In this document: positions 21,596 to 33,677 of the stretch, piece after piece
How the letters are laid out: each line of letters begins with the position of its first letter
How positions within the stretch are numbered: position 1 is the stretch's first letter
Origin: Chlorocebus sabaeus
Lineage: Eukaryota; Chordata; Mammalia; Primates; Cercopithecidae
Direction of reading: 5' to 3'
DNA length: 64,000 bases
NCBI RefSeq assembly: GCF_047675955.1
Contig: NC_132917.1
Location: 11,855,887-11,919,886 of the forward strand
Translations under genes and position numbers: made by a program
The notes under the pieces: model-generated
The model's database searches: none
What the model was told of the DNA's origin: nothing
The model's input: only the letters and a program-made list of their open reading frames with translations

Positions 21596-22347
21596 CAGAG
21601 TTTTGTAGTTTTCCTCTTAGAGGTCTTCCGCCTCCTTAGTTAAAAATATTCCTATATATTTAATTAATTTTTTTTTTAGCTAGTATAGACGGGATTGCCT
21701 TCTTGATTTCTTTCTCAGCTAGTTCATTATTGGTATATAAAAACACTACTAATTTTTGTATGTTGATTCTGTATCCTATAACTTTACTGAATTTATCAGA
21801 CATAAGAGCTTTAGGTTTTTCAAGATATAAAATCATGTCATCTGCAAAGTGAGACAGTTTGATTTCCTCTTTTCCAATTTGGATGCCTTTTATTTTTTTT
21901 TCTCTTGCTTGATTGCTCTAGTTAGGACTTCCAGTACTATGTTGAATAGGAGTGGTGAAAGTGGGCATCCTTGTCTTATTCCAGTTCCTAGAGGAAAGGC
22001 TTTCAGTTTTTACCTATTCAGTATAATGTTAGCGGTGGTTTGTCATATATGGCTTTTATTATGTTGAGGTATGTCCCTTCTATATCTAGTTTCTTGAGAG
22101 TTTTGTATCTATTGAGATAATCATATGGTTTTTTTCCTTGATACTGTTGATGTGATGTATCACAGTTATTGATTAGTATATGTATTCTTGCATCCCTGAG
22201 ATAAATTGCACTTGATCATGGTGTATTACCTTTTTCTGTACTGTTGAATTTGGTTTGCTAGTATTTTGGGGAGATTTCTGTGTCCATACTCATCAGGGAT
22301 ATGAACTGTAGCTTTTTTTATTTGCCACATCCTAGTCTGGTTTGCTA

Positions 22348-22683
22348 TTAAGGTAATGCTGGTCTTGTGGAATGTGTTAGGAGGAATGCCAGAATGCCTT
22401 CCTCTTTAATTTGTTGAAATAGCTTGAGGAGAATTGGTATTACTCCTTCTTTGTGTGTTTGGTAGAATTCAGCAGCAAAGCCATCCAATTTTGAACTTTT
22501 CTTTGTTGAAAGACTTTTTATTACTGATTCAATCTCATTATTCATTATTGTTCTGCTCAAGTTTTCTATTTTTTTTTTTTTCTGATTCAATCTTGGTAGG
22601 TTGCATGTGTACAGGAATTTATTTAGGTCCTCTACATTTTCCAGTTTGCTAGTGGATAGTTGTTCATAATAGTCCCTGATCAT
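22348..22683 (-). pseudogene. L1 ORF2 fragment (start of RT domain) in L1MA
   Basis: The minus-strand frame includes 'DYYEQLSTSKLENVEDLNKF', 'NNEIESVIKSLSTKKSSKLD' and 'FAAEFYQTHKEGVIPILLKL', the linker and first part of the ORF2p reverse-transcriptase domain. The frame ends in unrelated sequence after a frameshift, so no full catalytic domain remains. Confidence 0.85.
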
Positions 22684-23390
22684 CTTTTATATTTCTGTGG
22701 TATCTGTTGTCATGTCTCCTTTTTCATTTCTGATTTTATTTATTTAGGTTTTCTCTCTTTTTGTCTTTTGTTAGTCTAACTAGCAGTTTATCGATTTTGT
22801 TTATCTTTTCAAAATGCCAACTTTTCATTACATTGATCATTTGTATTATTTTCTTAGTCTCTATTTCATTTAATTCTGCTCTGATCTTTATTTCTTCTTT
22901 TCCACTAATTTTGGGTTTGGTTTATTCTTGCTTTTTTAGTTCCTTGAAGTACATCATTAACTGGTTTACTTTAAATATTTCTACCTTTTTTAATGTAGGC
23001 ATTTATTGTTATAAACCTCTCTCAGCACTGCTTTTGCTGTATCCCATAGGCTTTGGTATGTTTTGTTTGGATTTTCATGTTTCAATAAACATTTTTTCCT
23101 CTTTTTCATGTCCTCCTTGACCTGATGGTCAATTAGGAGCAGGTTGTTTAGTTTAAATGTATTTGTACATTTTCCAAAGTTCCTGTTGTTATTGGTTTCT
23201 AGTTTTATTCAGTTGTGGTCTGAGAGAATACTTAGAATGACTTAGATTTTTAAAAATTTATTGAGACTCGTTTTGTGTCATAACATATGATATATTCTGA
23301 GGAATTTTCCATGTGTTAATGAGAAGACTGTGTGTTCTGTATTTGTTGGATGAAATGTTCTGTAAGTGCCTGTTGGGTCCATTTGTTCTA

Positions 23391-23395
<5 letters not shown>

Positions 23396-23422
<27 letters not shown>

Positions 23423-23703
23423 GAGATGGAGTCTCGCTCTTTCCCCCAGGCTGGAGTGCAGTGGTGCAATCTTGGCTCACTGCAAGCTCTGCCTCCTGGG
23501 TTCACGTCATGCTCCTGCCTCAGCCTTCCAAGTAGCTGGGACTACAGGCACCCGCCACCACACCCTGCTAATTTTTTGTATTTTTAGTAGAGACAGGGTT
23601 TCACCATGTTAGCCAGGATGGTCTCAATCTCCTGACCTTGTGATCCACCCGTCTCAGCCTCCCAAAGTGTTGGGATTACAGTCGTGAGCCACTGCGCCTG
23701 GCC
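23396..23703 (-). mobile_element. AluY-like element, antisense, nested in L1MA
   Basis: A T run of 27, then reversed Alu with AluY-type wording ('gctcactgcaagctctgcct', 'gttagccaggatggtctcaa') ending 'ccactgcgcctggcc'. Both flanks read ctaatg- (23388 and 23704), the TSD core. Confidence 0.93.
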
Positions 23704-24679
23704 CTAATGTGCTTTTTAAATCCAGTGTTTCTTTGTTTATTTTCTCTCTAGATGATCAGTCTATGCTGAGAGTCAGGTATTGAAGTCCTCAACTAATACT
23801 GTATTGGAGTCTATCTCTACCCTTAGATCTAATAATATTTGCTTTACATATCTAGGTGCTCCAGTGTTGTGTGATATATGTTTATAATTGTTCCATCCTC
23901 TTGATAAATTGATTCCTTTATTATTATATAGTAAACTTCTTTGTCTCTTTTTACCGTTTTTGACCTAAACTCTGTATTATCTAAGTATAGAAACTCCTGC
24001 TTGCTTTTGGTTTCTCTCTGCATGGAACATATTTTTGCATTTCTTTACTTTTATAAAGTCTATATGTGTTTACAGGTGTGATGAGTTTCTTGTAAGCAGC
24101 GTATAGTTGGGTCATTTAAAAACTTGATTCAGTTAGTCTGTATATTTTAAGTGGAAAGTTTAGTTCATTTACATTGAAGGTTATTAATATGTGCAGGCTT
24201 ATTCCAGTCATTTTATTAATTGATTTCTGGTTGTTCTATAGATTCTTTGTTCCTTTCTTTTTCTCTTATTGTTTGTCACCGTGGCTTGGTGGTTCCTGTT
24301 GAGTCCTTTCTCTTCCTTGTTTGTGTGTTTGTTCTACCTGTGGGTGTTACATTTTTGTGTGTCTTCATGATGGTAGATATCATCCTTTTGCTTTTAGCTA
24401 TAGGACTCCTTAAGCATTTCTTATTTGGTCAGGTAGTAGTGATAAATTCCCTCAACTTTTACTTGTCTGGGGAAGATTTCATTTTTTCTTTGTTTATGAA
24501 AGATAGCTTTGCTGGATATAGTATCTGTGACTGGTAGTTTTTACTTTCCGCTTTTTGAATATATCATCCCATTCTCTCCTGGCCTGTAAGGTTTCTGCTG
24601 AGAAGTGTGCTGTTAGCGTATGGGGGTTCTGTCATAAGTGATGAGATACTTTTCTCATGCTGCTTTCAAAATTCTCTCT

Positions 24680-24993
24680 CTTTTTTTCTTCTTCTTCTTT
24701 TTTTTTTCTTTGAGATGGAGTGTCGCTCTGTTGCCCAGGCTGGAGTGGAGTAGCACAATCTCAGCTTACTGCAACCTCTGCCTGCTGGGTTCAAGCAATT
24801 ATCCTGTCTCAGCCTCCTGAGTGGCTGGGACTACAGGCATGCACCACCATGCCTGGCGAATTTTTTGTATTTTTGGTAGATACAGGGTTTCACCATTCTG
24901 GCCAGGCTGGTCTTGAACTCCTGACCTCATGATCCATCCGCCTTGGCCTCCCAAAGTGCTGGGATTACAGGTGTGAGCCACCATGCCAGACCT
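24680..24993 (-). mobile_element. AluS-like element, antisense, nested in L1MA
   Basis: Reversed Alu with a T-rich tail carrying TTC repeats. A perfect 12-base TSD 'aaaattctctct' lies at 24668-24679 and 24994-25005. Confidence 0.95.
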
Positions 24994-26406
24994 AAAATTC
25001 TCTCTTTATCTTTGAATTCTGACAGCTTGACTATAATGTGTGGTAGAGAAGACCTTTTTGAATTGTGTTTTTTGGGGAATATCTGAGCTTCTTGTATTTG
25101 TATGTCTAAATCCCTGGCTAGACTTGTGAGGTTTTCAGCTATCATTTTGTTTAATAGGTTGTTTTCTCTTTGCCTCCTGGGTCAGTGAAAATGTGAATAT
25201 TTTGTTACTTTATGGTGTTCTATATGTCATGTAGACTTTGTTCATTCTTTTAAAAAAATTTTATCTGACTGGGTTACTTCTATAAACTTTTCAAGTTCTA
25301 AAATTCTTTCTTCTGCTTCATTTAGTCTATGTTGAAGTTTTCAAATGTATTTTGTATTTTATTCAATTAATTATCCACTTCCAGAACTTCTATTTAGTTC
25401 CTTTTATGATATTTCTTTGGTAAATTTCTTATTCATTCCTGAATTGTTTTTCTGATATCTTTGTATTGTTTTTATAAGTTCTTTTTTATGTCACTGAGCT
25501 TCTTTAATAGCATTACTTTCATTCTTTGGAATTTCATAATTTTTTTCATTGGAATCTGTTGCTGGATAATTACTTTTGTTCCACGGAAGATGTCATATTC
25601 TCATACTTTTTTATGTTTCTTACATTCTTACATTGACATCTGAACATCTGGTGCAACCATCCCGATTTCATTTTTTGTTGAATTTGTTTTTGTAGGAGAG
25701 GACTTTTCCCTGAAAAGTCTATGGTTTTGTTTGGGTGGGGCACTCTGGCTTTGATTCTGGGTTTGTGAAGTAGTGTAGTCTCTGTGTGATTTCTTTGGTT
25801 GTAAACAGTGTCACTAGTGTCTGTGACTTCCTCAGTGGCTGAGGGTATGGTTGTTAGTAGAGGCAGGCTGTGGTGAAGTTTTGCTGTAGACAGGGACATT
25901 TGGTTGACCAGTTCTCAGTACCCAGCCTTGGCAGCTGCAGGTGGGGGATGTGAGTGGGACTCCAGGGATGTGTACATGGATGTAGGGGCTGTTGGGCCTT
26001 AGGGCATGATGCAGTTTGGTGGGGGCTGGGTTCTCAAAATAGTACCTTGCTGTAGCTGCTAAGGACTCAAGGGGTGTGCAAGACCCAGCACGAGCTCCCT
26101 CTCTGGAGCAATGCCATTGCTTGGTCTCCAGGCAGCCTCTCTATGTTAGTCTCAGGGCCCATGTGGATAGAGGGGCTCTCCTGTGGCTAGGATTACAGGA
26201 GTCTGTGGTGGGAATGTAAACCTCTGGGACTACTCACTTACCTTTTCCTTGCATTGGGGAGCTTCTCCATGCTTTCTGCCAATTCAGGAAGAACAGGGTG
26301 CCTTGCTTCCTTCTCCTCCCAGGTTTTAGGTATTTCCTGCCACTTCTCTGTTGAATTCCAGCATTCTCTCTTAAATGATCTATTTGAAGTGTCTCCCTCA
26401 TTTCTT

Positions 26407-26640
26407 AATAGAAGCACCTACTATGTATCTTATATCATTGTTTTATTTAATTTTATCTTCAAACAAACCCTAAGAAGTAACGACTATTATTTTCAATTTG
26501 CAAATGAAGGAATCGAAACTCAGAGAAGTAAAGTAACTTGTTCAAATTACACTGTTAATGAGCAGTGGATCACTGGCTGGACACTAGTTTTCATCCAGTG
26601 TCAAAGTCTACACTATTTTCATTGTACTTCATGCCTGCTC
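26407..26640 (-). mobile_element. MIR fragment
   Basis: 'gaagcacctactatgtatct' to 'gaaactcagagaagtaaagt' is the reversed MIR core. The L1MA inserted right at its edge. Confidence 0.75.
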
Positions 26641-27059
26641 ATTTTTAACAACTCCACTGGAGACTTTAGAGACCATTTCTCTTTTTTATTTACCTATTTG
26701 CATAGGCAATGTGTATTCTTGTTATTTGAATTCAGTCTTTCTCCCTGGAGTTCACTGAGAGTTTAATATATGTCTGCTTTTATTTAGGCTGTTGGCTGTG
26801 ACTGCTTGGCTTATTTCATTTATTGTAAAGGATGTGCACATTTTATGTATTATGCTCCAGGGCAGCTTAGTGAATCATCCTATGATTCAAAATATCAAAC
26901 TAGTGGTTTTTTGAACTGCAGCCATCATTTGGTACAATCATAGAAGTTTAGCCATTTGGAAGTTTTCTCTGATAACCATTTTGTTTCAAGGCGACAACCC
27001 ACAAACCGAACTGAAAAATAATAACACACACATTGGGAATAAACTACAATTACATATAA
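26641..27059. other. Unassigned AT-rich DNA
   Basis: No recognised repeat or coding signal. A plus-strand frame running from 26254 to 26766 crosses L1, MIR and this region and is therefore chance. Confidence 0.4.
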
Positions 27060-27470
27060 CATCTCACAAATTAAATGTTGAATAGAAGGAGTCAGATTAA
27101 AAAGATTATGTATTGTATGATTCCATTTATGTAATATTCAGAAACAGGTGAGGCAAGTGTACGATGAGAGAAGTCAAGTTGCTGGTTTTCCTGGGTTGGG
27201 GTTGAGGGGCTGGTAACAACTAGGGGGAAGAATAGGGGAGACTTCTGGGTGCTGGTCATATTCTGTTTTTGGATTTGGGTACCAGTGACATAGGTATGCC
27301 CACTTTTTAATATTCATTGAGCTGTATGCTTGTAATTTGTGTACTTTTCATACATATGGTATATTTTAATATTCAAAAATATATTTTATACATATAGTAT
27401 ATTTCAAAAAAATATTTCAATAAATATATCATACGTATGGTATATTTCAATTAAAATAATATTCTGAGCT
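27060..27470 (+). mobile_element. Old L1M 3'-end fragment with an AT-rich tail
   Basis: 'gtattgtatgattccattta', a G-rich patch, 'cttctgggtgctggtcatat' and 'gagctgtatgcttgtaattt' follow the 3' UTR order of L1M elements in sense. The tail (27349-27450) holds three variants of a 'catayrtatggtatattt' unit. Confidence 0.7.
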
Positions 27471-27705
27471 CCACTATGAGCTAAACATCATAGTAGATGT
27501 TTTACATAAGTTGTCTATAATCTTCACAACCTTCATAACTTCATAACTGTAATTGTCATGAACTTTCAAAGTTGGTTTTCTTCTCTCTAGTTAACACATA
27601 TCACAACTGAGGCTCACTGAGTAAATTTACACAAGATCACATAATGAATAAATGTAGAGCTGAGATTTGCAGTCTAGGAAGCTTGACTCCAAAAGAGCCA
27701 ACTTT
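27471..27705 (-). mobile_element. MIR fragment
   Basis: Reversed MIR order: 'tccactatgagctaaacatc', 'ctgaggctcactgagtaaat', 'acaagatcacataatgaat'. Confidence 0.7.
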
Positions 27706-27778
27706 CTCTTTATGGCATGCGGACTATATCATGATATTGTTTAATAGAGTATCATGTTTGATCAATAGCTGTTCTTTT

Positions 27779-28068
27779 TTTCTTTTTTCTTTTTTTTTTG
27801 AGACGGAGTCTCGCGCTGTTGCCCAGGCTGGAGTGCAGTGGCGAGATCTCGGCTCACTGCAAGCTCCGCCTCCCTGGTTCATGCCATTCTCCTGCCTCAG
27901 CCTCCTGAGTAGCTGGGACTACAAGTGCCCGCCACTGCGCTCGGCTAATTTTTTGTATTTTTAGTAGAGACGGGGTTTCACCGTGGTCTCGATCACCTGA
28001 CCTCGTGATCCGCCCGCCTCGGCCTCCCAAAGTGTTGGGATTACAGGCGTGAGCCACCGCGCCCCGCC
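27779..28068 (-). mobile_element. AluY element, antisense, with a 19-base TSD
   Basis: A low-divergence AluY ('ctcggctcactgcaagctcc', 'gagacggggtttcaccgtgg') with a small deletion where 'gttagccaggat' is expected. 'gatcaatagctgttctttt' flanks it exactly at 27760-27778 and 28069-28087. It is among the youngest insertions in the window. Confidence 0.96.
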
Positions 28069-28087
28069 GATCAATAGCTGTTCTTTT

Positions 28088-28440
28088 GAGAAACATCACT
28101 GAGACTGGTGACAAATACAAAATTCTGGGTGGAACAAATTTTAAAAAGTGAGTGTGATTTAGTAAATATAGGCCTTTATGAGGGCCTGCTCATGAAGGAA
28201 AACAATGTCAATGGGAATAGAAAGCAAAGAGGCTGAGAACTAGGAATCTTGTTGGCAGAAGTGTGCTGATGGATGGAGCTAGTCTCTTAACATTTCATGG
28301 TGTCATGGGGATGGAAGACCCTTGAGGGCATGCAGCTCAGCTTCTTAATGGGGCTGGCCTTTCTTCTGTCATATTCTCGACAGTAGGCCAATTTTTATTC
28401 AGATGTTACTTAAACGTCTGACCACTCCTTACCTGGACAG
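28088..28440. other. Unassigned DNA
   Basis: No recognised repeat. There is no domain in any frame longer than about 50 codons. Confidence 0.35.
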
Positions 28441-28655
28441 GACCCTTTACAATGAACAAAGCACTTCCCCAGCCATGATGTCATCTGGCTATCAACCATG
28501 TGAGGGACAGAGGTGAGACCATTACCTCCACTTTACAGGAATGGAGACTGAGCATTAGAAAGACAGAGTGACATGCTTGAGATGATACAGCTGTAGGTGG
28601 GAGCAGGACCTCCGAATTAATTCTGATGTTCTTTACCCTACACCGCATGCCTCTT
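28441..28655 (-). mobile_element. MIR fragment
   Basis: Reversed MIR: 'ttacctccactttacaggaa', 'tggagactgagcattagaaa', 'gagcaggacctccgaatta'. Confidence 0.7.
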
Positions 28656-28809
28656 TCCATGCAGGAGCTTACTCTGCAGAAGGCAGGCTTTTCTGGTTTT
28701 GAATCACTCTAGTTGACTGAATGCTCACTAGATTGAAAAGGTTCTTTTTGTAACTTCCAGCCATTGGTCCTAGTTATGTCCTCAGGTGTTATCTAGAGAA
28801 GCAAGAGTA
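28656..28809. other. Unassigned DNA between two MIRs
   Basis: 'cagccattggtcctagttat' hints at an old LINE (L3-like) tail, but I cannot assign it. Confidence 0.3.
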
Positions 28810-29100
28810 ATCACTATGATTTACTTGAGACCAGTCGTGTGCCAGACACCTTAGATATTTTCTCCTTTAATTCTCATGAACACCCTCCTAGTTAGCTAAT
28901 AGAATATTTTGCCTATTTACAGATACAAAAATTGAGGGTTGGAAAAATTAAAGCTAGGTACTATTTTTCCTTTTTCTTATTTAAGAAAATTGAGCATCAG
29001 AGAGGATAATAAATTACCCAAGGTTACACAGCAACCAGATGGCTGGTTTCAAACTCAGGTCCAAGTTCAAGGTCCGTAGATTTTGGATCACTCCACTTTG
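28810..29100 (-). mobile_element. MIR fragment(s)
   Basis: 'agaccagtcgtgtgccagac', 'gagcatcagagaggataata' and 'caaggttacacagcaaccag' follow reversed MIR order. The piece is longer than one MIR, so there may be an insertion or two overlapping copies. Confidence 0.7.
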
Positions 29101-29499
29101 CCCTCTCTCTCTCTTTTATAGGATAGCCTGTTAAATGCTTGAATATGTGTCATTGCACCCTGACTCCCACTTCCACCCAGAGTTTTAATTTCCCCTCCAG
29201 CTCTCCTCTGAGAACACCTGCTCTCTGTGTGTCCAGCATGTTCCCTGCAGCTGTGTGGCTCCCACAGGAGCTGCCATATTCTGACACAGCCCTGCCCGTG
29301 ATCACAGTTGATTGGTTCACATGGGTTCCTAGTCCAAGCCAGCCTGAGAGTTCTGATTTTCCTCCTATATTGCCAGTCTCTGCAATGAACCATTTACAGT
29401 TATCTGCTCTATGTTAATTTAATTACAGAGACACAGGAACAGATAACCTGGATAATGGTTTTTAGTTGTTTGTCTTTTCTATGGTTTCCTCCATCATTT
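29101..29499. other. Unassigned DNA
   Basis: No confident repeat call. Overlapping frames of about 90-100 codons on opposite strands (29088-29393 minus, 29139-29417 plus) have no domain. Confidence 0.35.
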
Positions 29500-29930
29500 G
29501 TCGAGGAAAACTCTTCCTGGAATGCCCCTCACCTTTTTCTAGACATAGAGTAACTTTCTACCATTGGCCATGGTGCGATCCCTTGCTCAGAGCTAAGCTC
29601 TGCCCCCATTCAAGCAGAACATCCTGTCACGCTCCTGGCCTATGCATCCAGCCCCCGTGCCTCCGTCGGAAACATAATTGTGCTTGATTTGCTTGTCAGC
29701 CCACATCTAGTAAGGTTCTTGGACTCTCTGTATGACTCTCTCTTATATGCTGTTGGTACATTCATGTGTCTTCCCCAGGGGACCTTAGGCTTCGCTGGTG
29801 GCAAGAAATCATGGCCTGTACGTCTCTGTTTCTCTGACTTCACTGGGGGTAGGCCAGAGCTCTGCTCAAAGAAGGGCCTTCGAAGAATTCAAATAAAATA
29901 TAAAAATAAATGAATGGAAATTAACTTGCT
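29500..29930 (+). mobile_element. Possible L2 fragment
   Basis: A weak match: 'ctcttcctggaatgcccctc' resembles the L2 body, and the end 'aaaaataaatgaatgg' resembles the L2 3' terminus. The middle is not convincing. Confidence 0.35.
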
Positions 29931-30779
29931 GCAGAATGTGTGGTAACATTTTGGTGCATCAAAATTCCGGGGAGACAGATTTCAGATCAAAGGAAGAATC
30001 TTTTCTAAATCACTGAGAGGGTCAGTGATAGAGTCCTGCCCAGGAAAGGGACTGGGTCAAGCTCTGGTGCTATGGTGTTGAAACAGAGGTGGACATTCAC
30101 TTGGAGGACGGCCGGACAGGAGGGAAGCATGGCCAGGCGATGGTGTCATCTACTTTGTTGAACATGAATCACAAGGAATGTTTTACACTACAGTCTCAGT
30201 TCTCTCTCTTTTCTCTCCCTGTATATATATATATAAAATTGAAACAAATGTTTAATAAAAATTCTTCTTTTCTATGATGTTTTATTCTTTTTTTTTTTTT
30301 TTGATGTTTTCTGACCATGGCCACGCAATTAACTTTCCAATCTTTATTTTTTAAAAACACTGTATTTGATGATGATAAAAGTTCTGGCAGTTCACAGTAG
30401 CTGCTAGCGTATTTTTAAAGTAGATGCTAAGAGCTTTAGAACACATGCTTCCTTTCTGAACAGGTCTGTTTTCATTTTATGGACACCATTCACTTTGTAA
30501 TTGACAAAATTAACTGAAACCGAACTATTTCTCTCTTTGCTTTGACCACTAGAAAGCTCAAAGCAAAGTCTGTAGCTTATTTCTGTCCTAGAATCATAGG
30601 GAATGCAGTTATGTGGACTGATATTTTCCTTACCTTTCTTTTTTCCCTTTTATTCATGGTTTCCCCTCTTTGTTAATTTGTTTTTCTCGCTGCCTCACAT
30701 GTCTATTGATAAATGCTTAACACCCTTTGTGGTGTGAAATAATGTAGGGTAAAAAAAGGACAAAAAATAGATAAACATT
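29931..30779. other. Unassigned DNA with short TA and T runs
   Basis: (TA)n at 30222-30235 and a T run near 30290-30302. 30303-30700 has no recognised repeat and would be a reasonable place to look for conserved non-coding sequence. Confidence 0.35.
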
Positions 30780-30920
30780 GTTTAATGTAATTGTTACAAC
30801 AAGTTATGATGAATTCCCCCCATTTTGTAGATAAGAAAATGAGTCTCAGGGTTGGTGACAAAGTTGTACAGCTTGAACATGGGGGCTCTTGATTTCAAGA
30901 ACAAAATGAAGCCTCTCTAA
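30780..30920 (-). mobile_element. MIR fragment
   Basis: 'cccattttgtagataagaaa' and 'atgagtctcagggttggtga' match the reversed MIR core. Confidence 0.65.
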
Positions 30921-31424
30921 AACATAGCCGCACTTCTTCCCTTGAAGTGTCCTTTTGGTCTTGAGAACCTAAGATTCTGCTTCCCCCATCAAAGGGCAGA
31001 CGGGGTGGGTGTAGGATGGCAGCAGAGGGACTCTCAAGGCTCTGTAAGTAGCACAGTCACCTCTGAGCCTTCCACCCAGAAAGTCCATTCAAACTCCACC
31101 TCCCATTTCTCCTTTCACACAGAAGGGCCTACTTGTCTCTCCATCAGCAATCATAGTTCTTTGTTAGGTTAACGAAGTGTGACAGCAACATGCCTGCAGG
31201 ATAGGTTAATTAGGAGCCTCACATCTGTGCTGTCCTGTCACCTTCAGCAACCAGGTCAAGGCAGAATCATCTTTGCTTTCATCGTTACCTAAGCAGACCA
31301 TGGGCAGCTCTGGGTCAGGGACCAGGCCTCCCTGTCCAGGGCCTAGCACCGACAAAGGACAGGGAAATCTCTATGAGCACATCAGCAAGCAAATGAAGCC
31401 ACCCTTTCCTAATAATGATTATAA
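30921..31424. other. Unassigned DNA
   Basis: No repeat or gene recognised. A CAG/CAGC-rich patch lies at 31441-31465. Confidence 0.35.
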
Positions 31425-31655
31425 TAATGATCACAATAGTGGCAGCTGCAGCAGCCACAGCACCTAACTTCATTGTATGGTTGCTGAATGCCAGGTTCTT
31501 CTAAAGAGTTTCATGGATATCTTCCATCTAATTTTCATGTTTGCATGATGACATAGGTACCATTTTGATCTTCATTTTAGAGATGGGAATACTAAGTCAC
31601 AGAAGAGTTAGGTCACCAGCTTGCACACATTCACATAGCTTAGAAGCAGCAGAAT

Positions 31656-31686
<31 letters not shown>

Positions 31687-32030
31687 CAGATAGAGTCTCG
31701 CTCTGTTACCCAGGCTGGAGTGCAGTGGCACAATCTCAGCTCACTGTAACCTACGCCTCCCGGGTTCAAGCAATTCCCCTGCCTCAGCCTCCCAAGTAGC
31801 TGAGATTAAAGGCACCTGCTACTGCGCCCAGCTAATTTTTGTATTTTTATTAGAGACGGGTTTCACCATCTTGGCCAGGCTGGTCTTGAACTCCTGACCT
31901 CGTGATCCACCTGCCTCAGCCTCCCAAAGTGCTGGGATTACAGGTGTGAGCCACTCTGCCCGGCCACAGAATCAGAATTTAAATGCTGGTGATCTTGCTT
32001 TACAACCCATGATCTTAAATCACTGTAGTC
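31425..32030 (-). mobile_element. MIR split by an Alu
   Basis: Reversed MIR on both sides of the Alu: 'cattttagagatgggaatac' and 'acacattcacatagcttaga' on the left, 'agaatttaaatgctggtgat' on the right. Confidence 0.75.
31660..31967 (-). mobile_element. AluS-like element, antisense, nested in MIR
   Basis: A T run of about 27, then reversed Alu ending 'ccactctgcccggcc'. TSD 'agaatcaga' at 31651-31659 and 31968-31976. Confidence 0.95.
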
Positions 32031-32734
32031 AAAATGGTATCATTCCCCACTGACTCCCATTTGATGTCCCACGATCGGGCTCAGAAACCTTGGCTGTGAA
32101 TTAATAGGGCCTCTGCTATCCCAGCATTCTTTTCTGGGTTTTGTGAAGATAGGATTCCATTCCTAGGCCCTCTCAATGCTCTGATTATATTGTAGGTTTA
32201 TACTGGTTTGGTTTCAAATCATGAAGCAAAAAGGAAGCAGTCTCACCCCCTGCCCAATCTGTCCTGCCCAGCTGGCCTCTTCCCATGAGAGCTGTACCGT
32301 CTGGAGTGGCATGCCTGAAGCCTGGAAGAACCTCTAGTTCCAAGCCAGCCAAGTCTCATTCCTGCCTTCAAAGGCCCATCTCAAGAAGATGCCAGATCCC
32401 AGCATCAGATCCCTGTCCAACTCATGCAAACCACAGAACTCCGGGGCAGCTCAGGCTGCAGAATCCGGAGTTGAGATCAAGTGACTGAATAACAGAGAAA
32501 AACATTTTCAGTTTTGTTAGAAAGAAAGTAAAACAGGCATGATATTTAATTCTCCAGCTTGCTAGTTCATTTTTACTTGGTCAACTCTTGGTAGGATGTG
32601 ATGTCTGAGTGCCCCAACCCACAAATTTAGAGTCAAAGAAGTCACTGTTTTTACATGGATCAAGCAGACGTCAGGAGACAGATTTGGACCCACTGAATAT
32701 CCACAGAGGGATTTTTTTTCTTACCAACTGCTGG
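32031..32734. other. Unassigned single-copy-like DNA
   Basis: No repeat recognised. The plus-strand frame 32285-32488 (67 codons, proline/serine-rich) lacks any known domain or clear splice context. Confidence 0.35.
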
Positions 32735-32935
32735 GATGGTTGATTTTGCATAGATTTTCTTGTTGATCCTTATAATAACTGCTTTATGTCTTCCACTATT
32801 TTTAGTCTCATTTTATAGATTTGAGGATGAAATTTACAGAAGGAAGAAAAGTAACATTTTATTGATCCTAGAAAGTAGAAGGGCTGGGCTCAAATCCCAC
32901 ATTCTGATTCCAAGCCCAGTGCTTTGGATTCATGA
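32735..32935 (-). mobile_element. MIR fragment
   Basis: Reversed MIR: 'tttagtctcattttatagat', 'ttgaggatgaaatttacag', 'ctgggctcaaatcccacatt'. Confidence 0.65.
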
Positions 32936-33677
32936 GCTCAGGTTCAAATGCTTCCTCCACTTTCACTTTTAGACGCTCCCTCCGGTCATTCCATGGTACT
33001 GAGAGGTGACAATGTGCTAGCAGCCCTCACTCTCAACGCCTCCTCTGCCTCGGCGTCTACTCTGGTGGCGCTTGAGGAGCCCTTCAGCCCGCCAGGGCAC
33101 TGTGGGAGCCCCTCTCTCGGCTGGCTGAGGCCAGAGCCACCTCCCTTTGTTTGCGGGGAGGTGTGGAGGGAGAGGCATGGGCGGGAACTGTGGCTGCCAG
33201 CAGTGTTCGGGAGCCAGTACGAGTTCAGGCGCCAGCGCAGGCTCAGTGGGCCCTGCACACGGAGCGGCCGGCGGGCCGCTGGCCCAGGGCAGTGAGGGGC
33301 TTACCACCTGGGCCAACAGCTGCGGAGGTTGCGCTGGGTCCCCCAGTAGTGCTGGCCGGCAGGTGCTGCATTCAAATTCTGGCAGAGTTTAGCTGCCTCC
33401 TGGCAGGGCAGGGCTTGGAACCTGCAGCCTGCCATGTCTGGGCTCCCCCACTGTGGTGGGCTCCCACGCGGCCAGAGCCTCCCCGATGGGCGCCACCCCC
33501 TGCTCCGTGGCGCCTGGTCCCATCAACCGCCCAAGGGCTGAGGAGTTCAGGGGTGGCTCAGGACTGGTGGGCAGCTCCAGCTGCAGCCCTGGTGCAGAAT
33601 CCACTAGGTGAAGCTGGCTGGGCTCCTGACCTGGATGGGGACTTGGACAACTTATATCTAGCCAGAGGATCCTATGT

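Larger units (their letters stand above)
19547..26391 (-). mobile_element. Nearly full-length L1MA-like element with a 15-base TSD
   Basis: Read on the minus strand, it spans 5' region and ORF1 (about 26391-24540), ORF2 (about 24500-20000) and an L1MA-type 3' UTR ('tttatggggtacatgtgata' at 19588-19607 on the plus strand). The direct repeat 'tctccctcatttctt' flanks it exactly at 19532-19546 and 26392-26406, which fixes both ends. Subtracting the nested LTR and two Alus leaves about 5.8 kb, close to full length. ORF2 survives only as short broken frames, so it is dead. Nested insertions are all younger. Confidence 0.93.

Noticed and set aside
22761..23120. 119-codon plus-strand hydrophobic frame
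   Set aside because: It is the antisense of L1MA ORF2; AT-rich antisense text gives Phe/Ile/Leu-rich translations.
26254..26766. 170-codon plus-strand open frame
   Set aside because: It crosses the L1MA 5' end, the TSD and a MIR in antisense, so it cannot be an ancestral gene.
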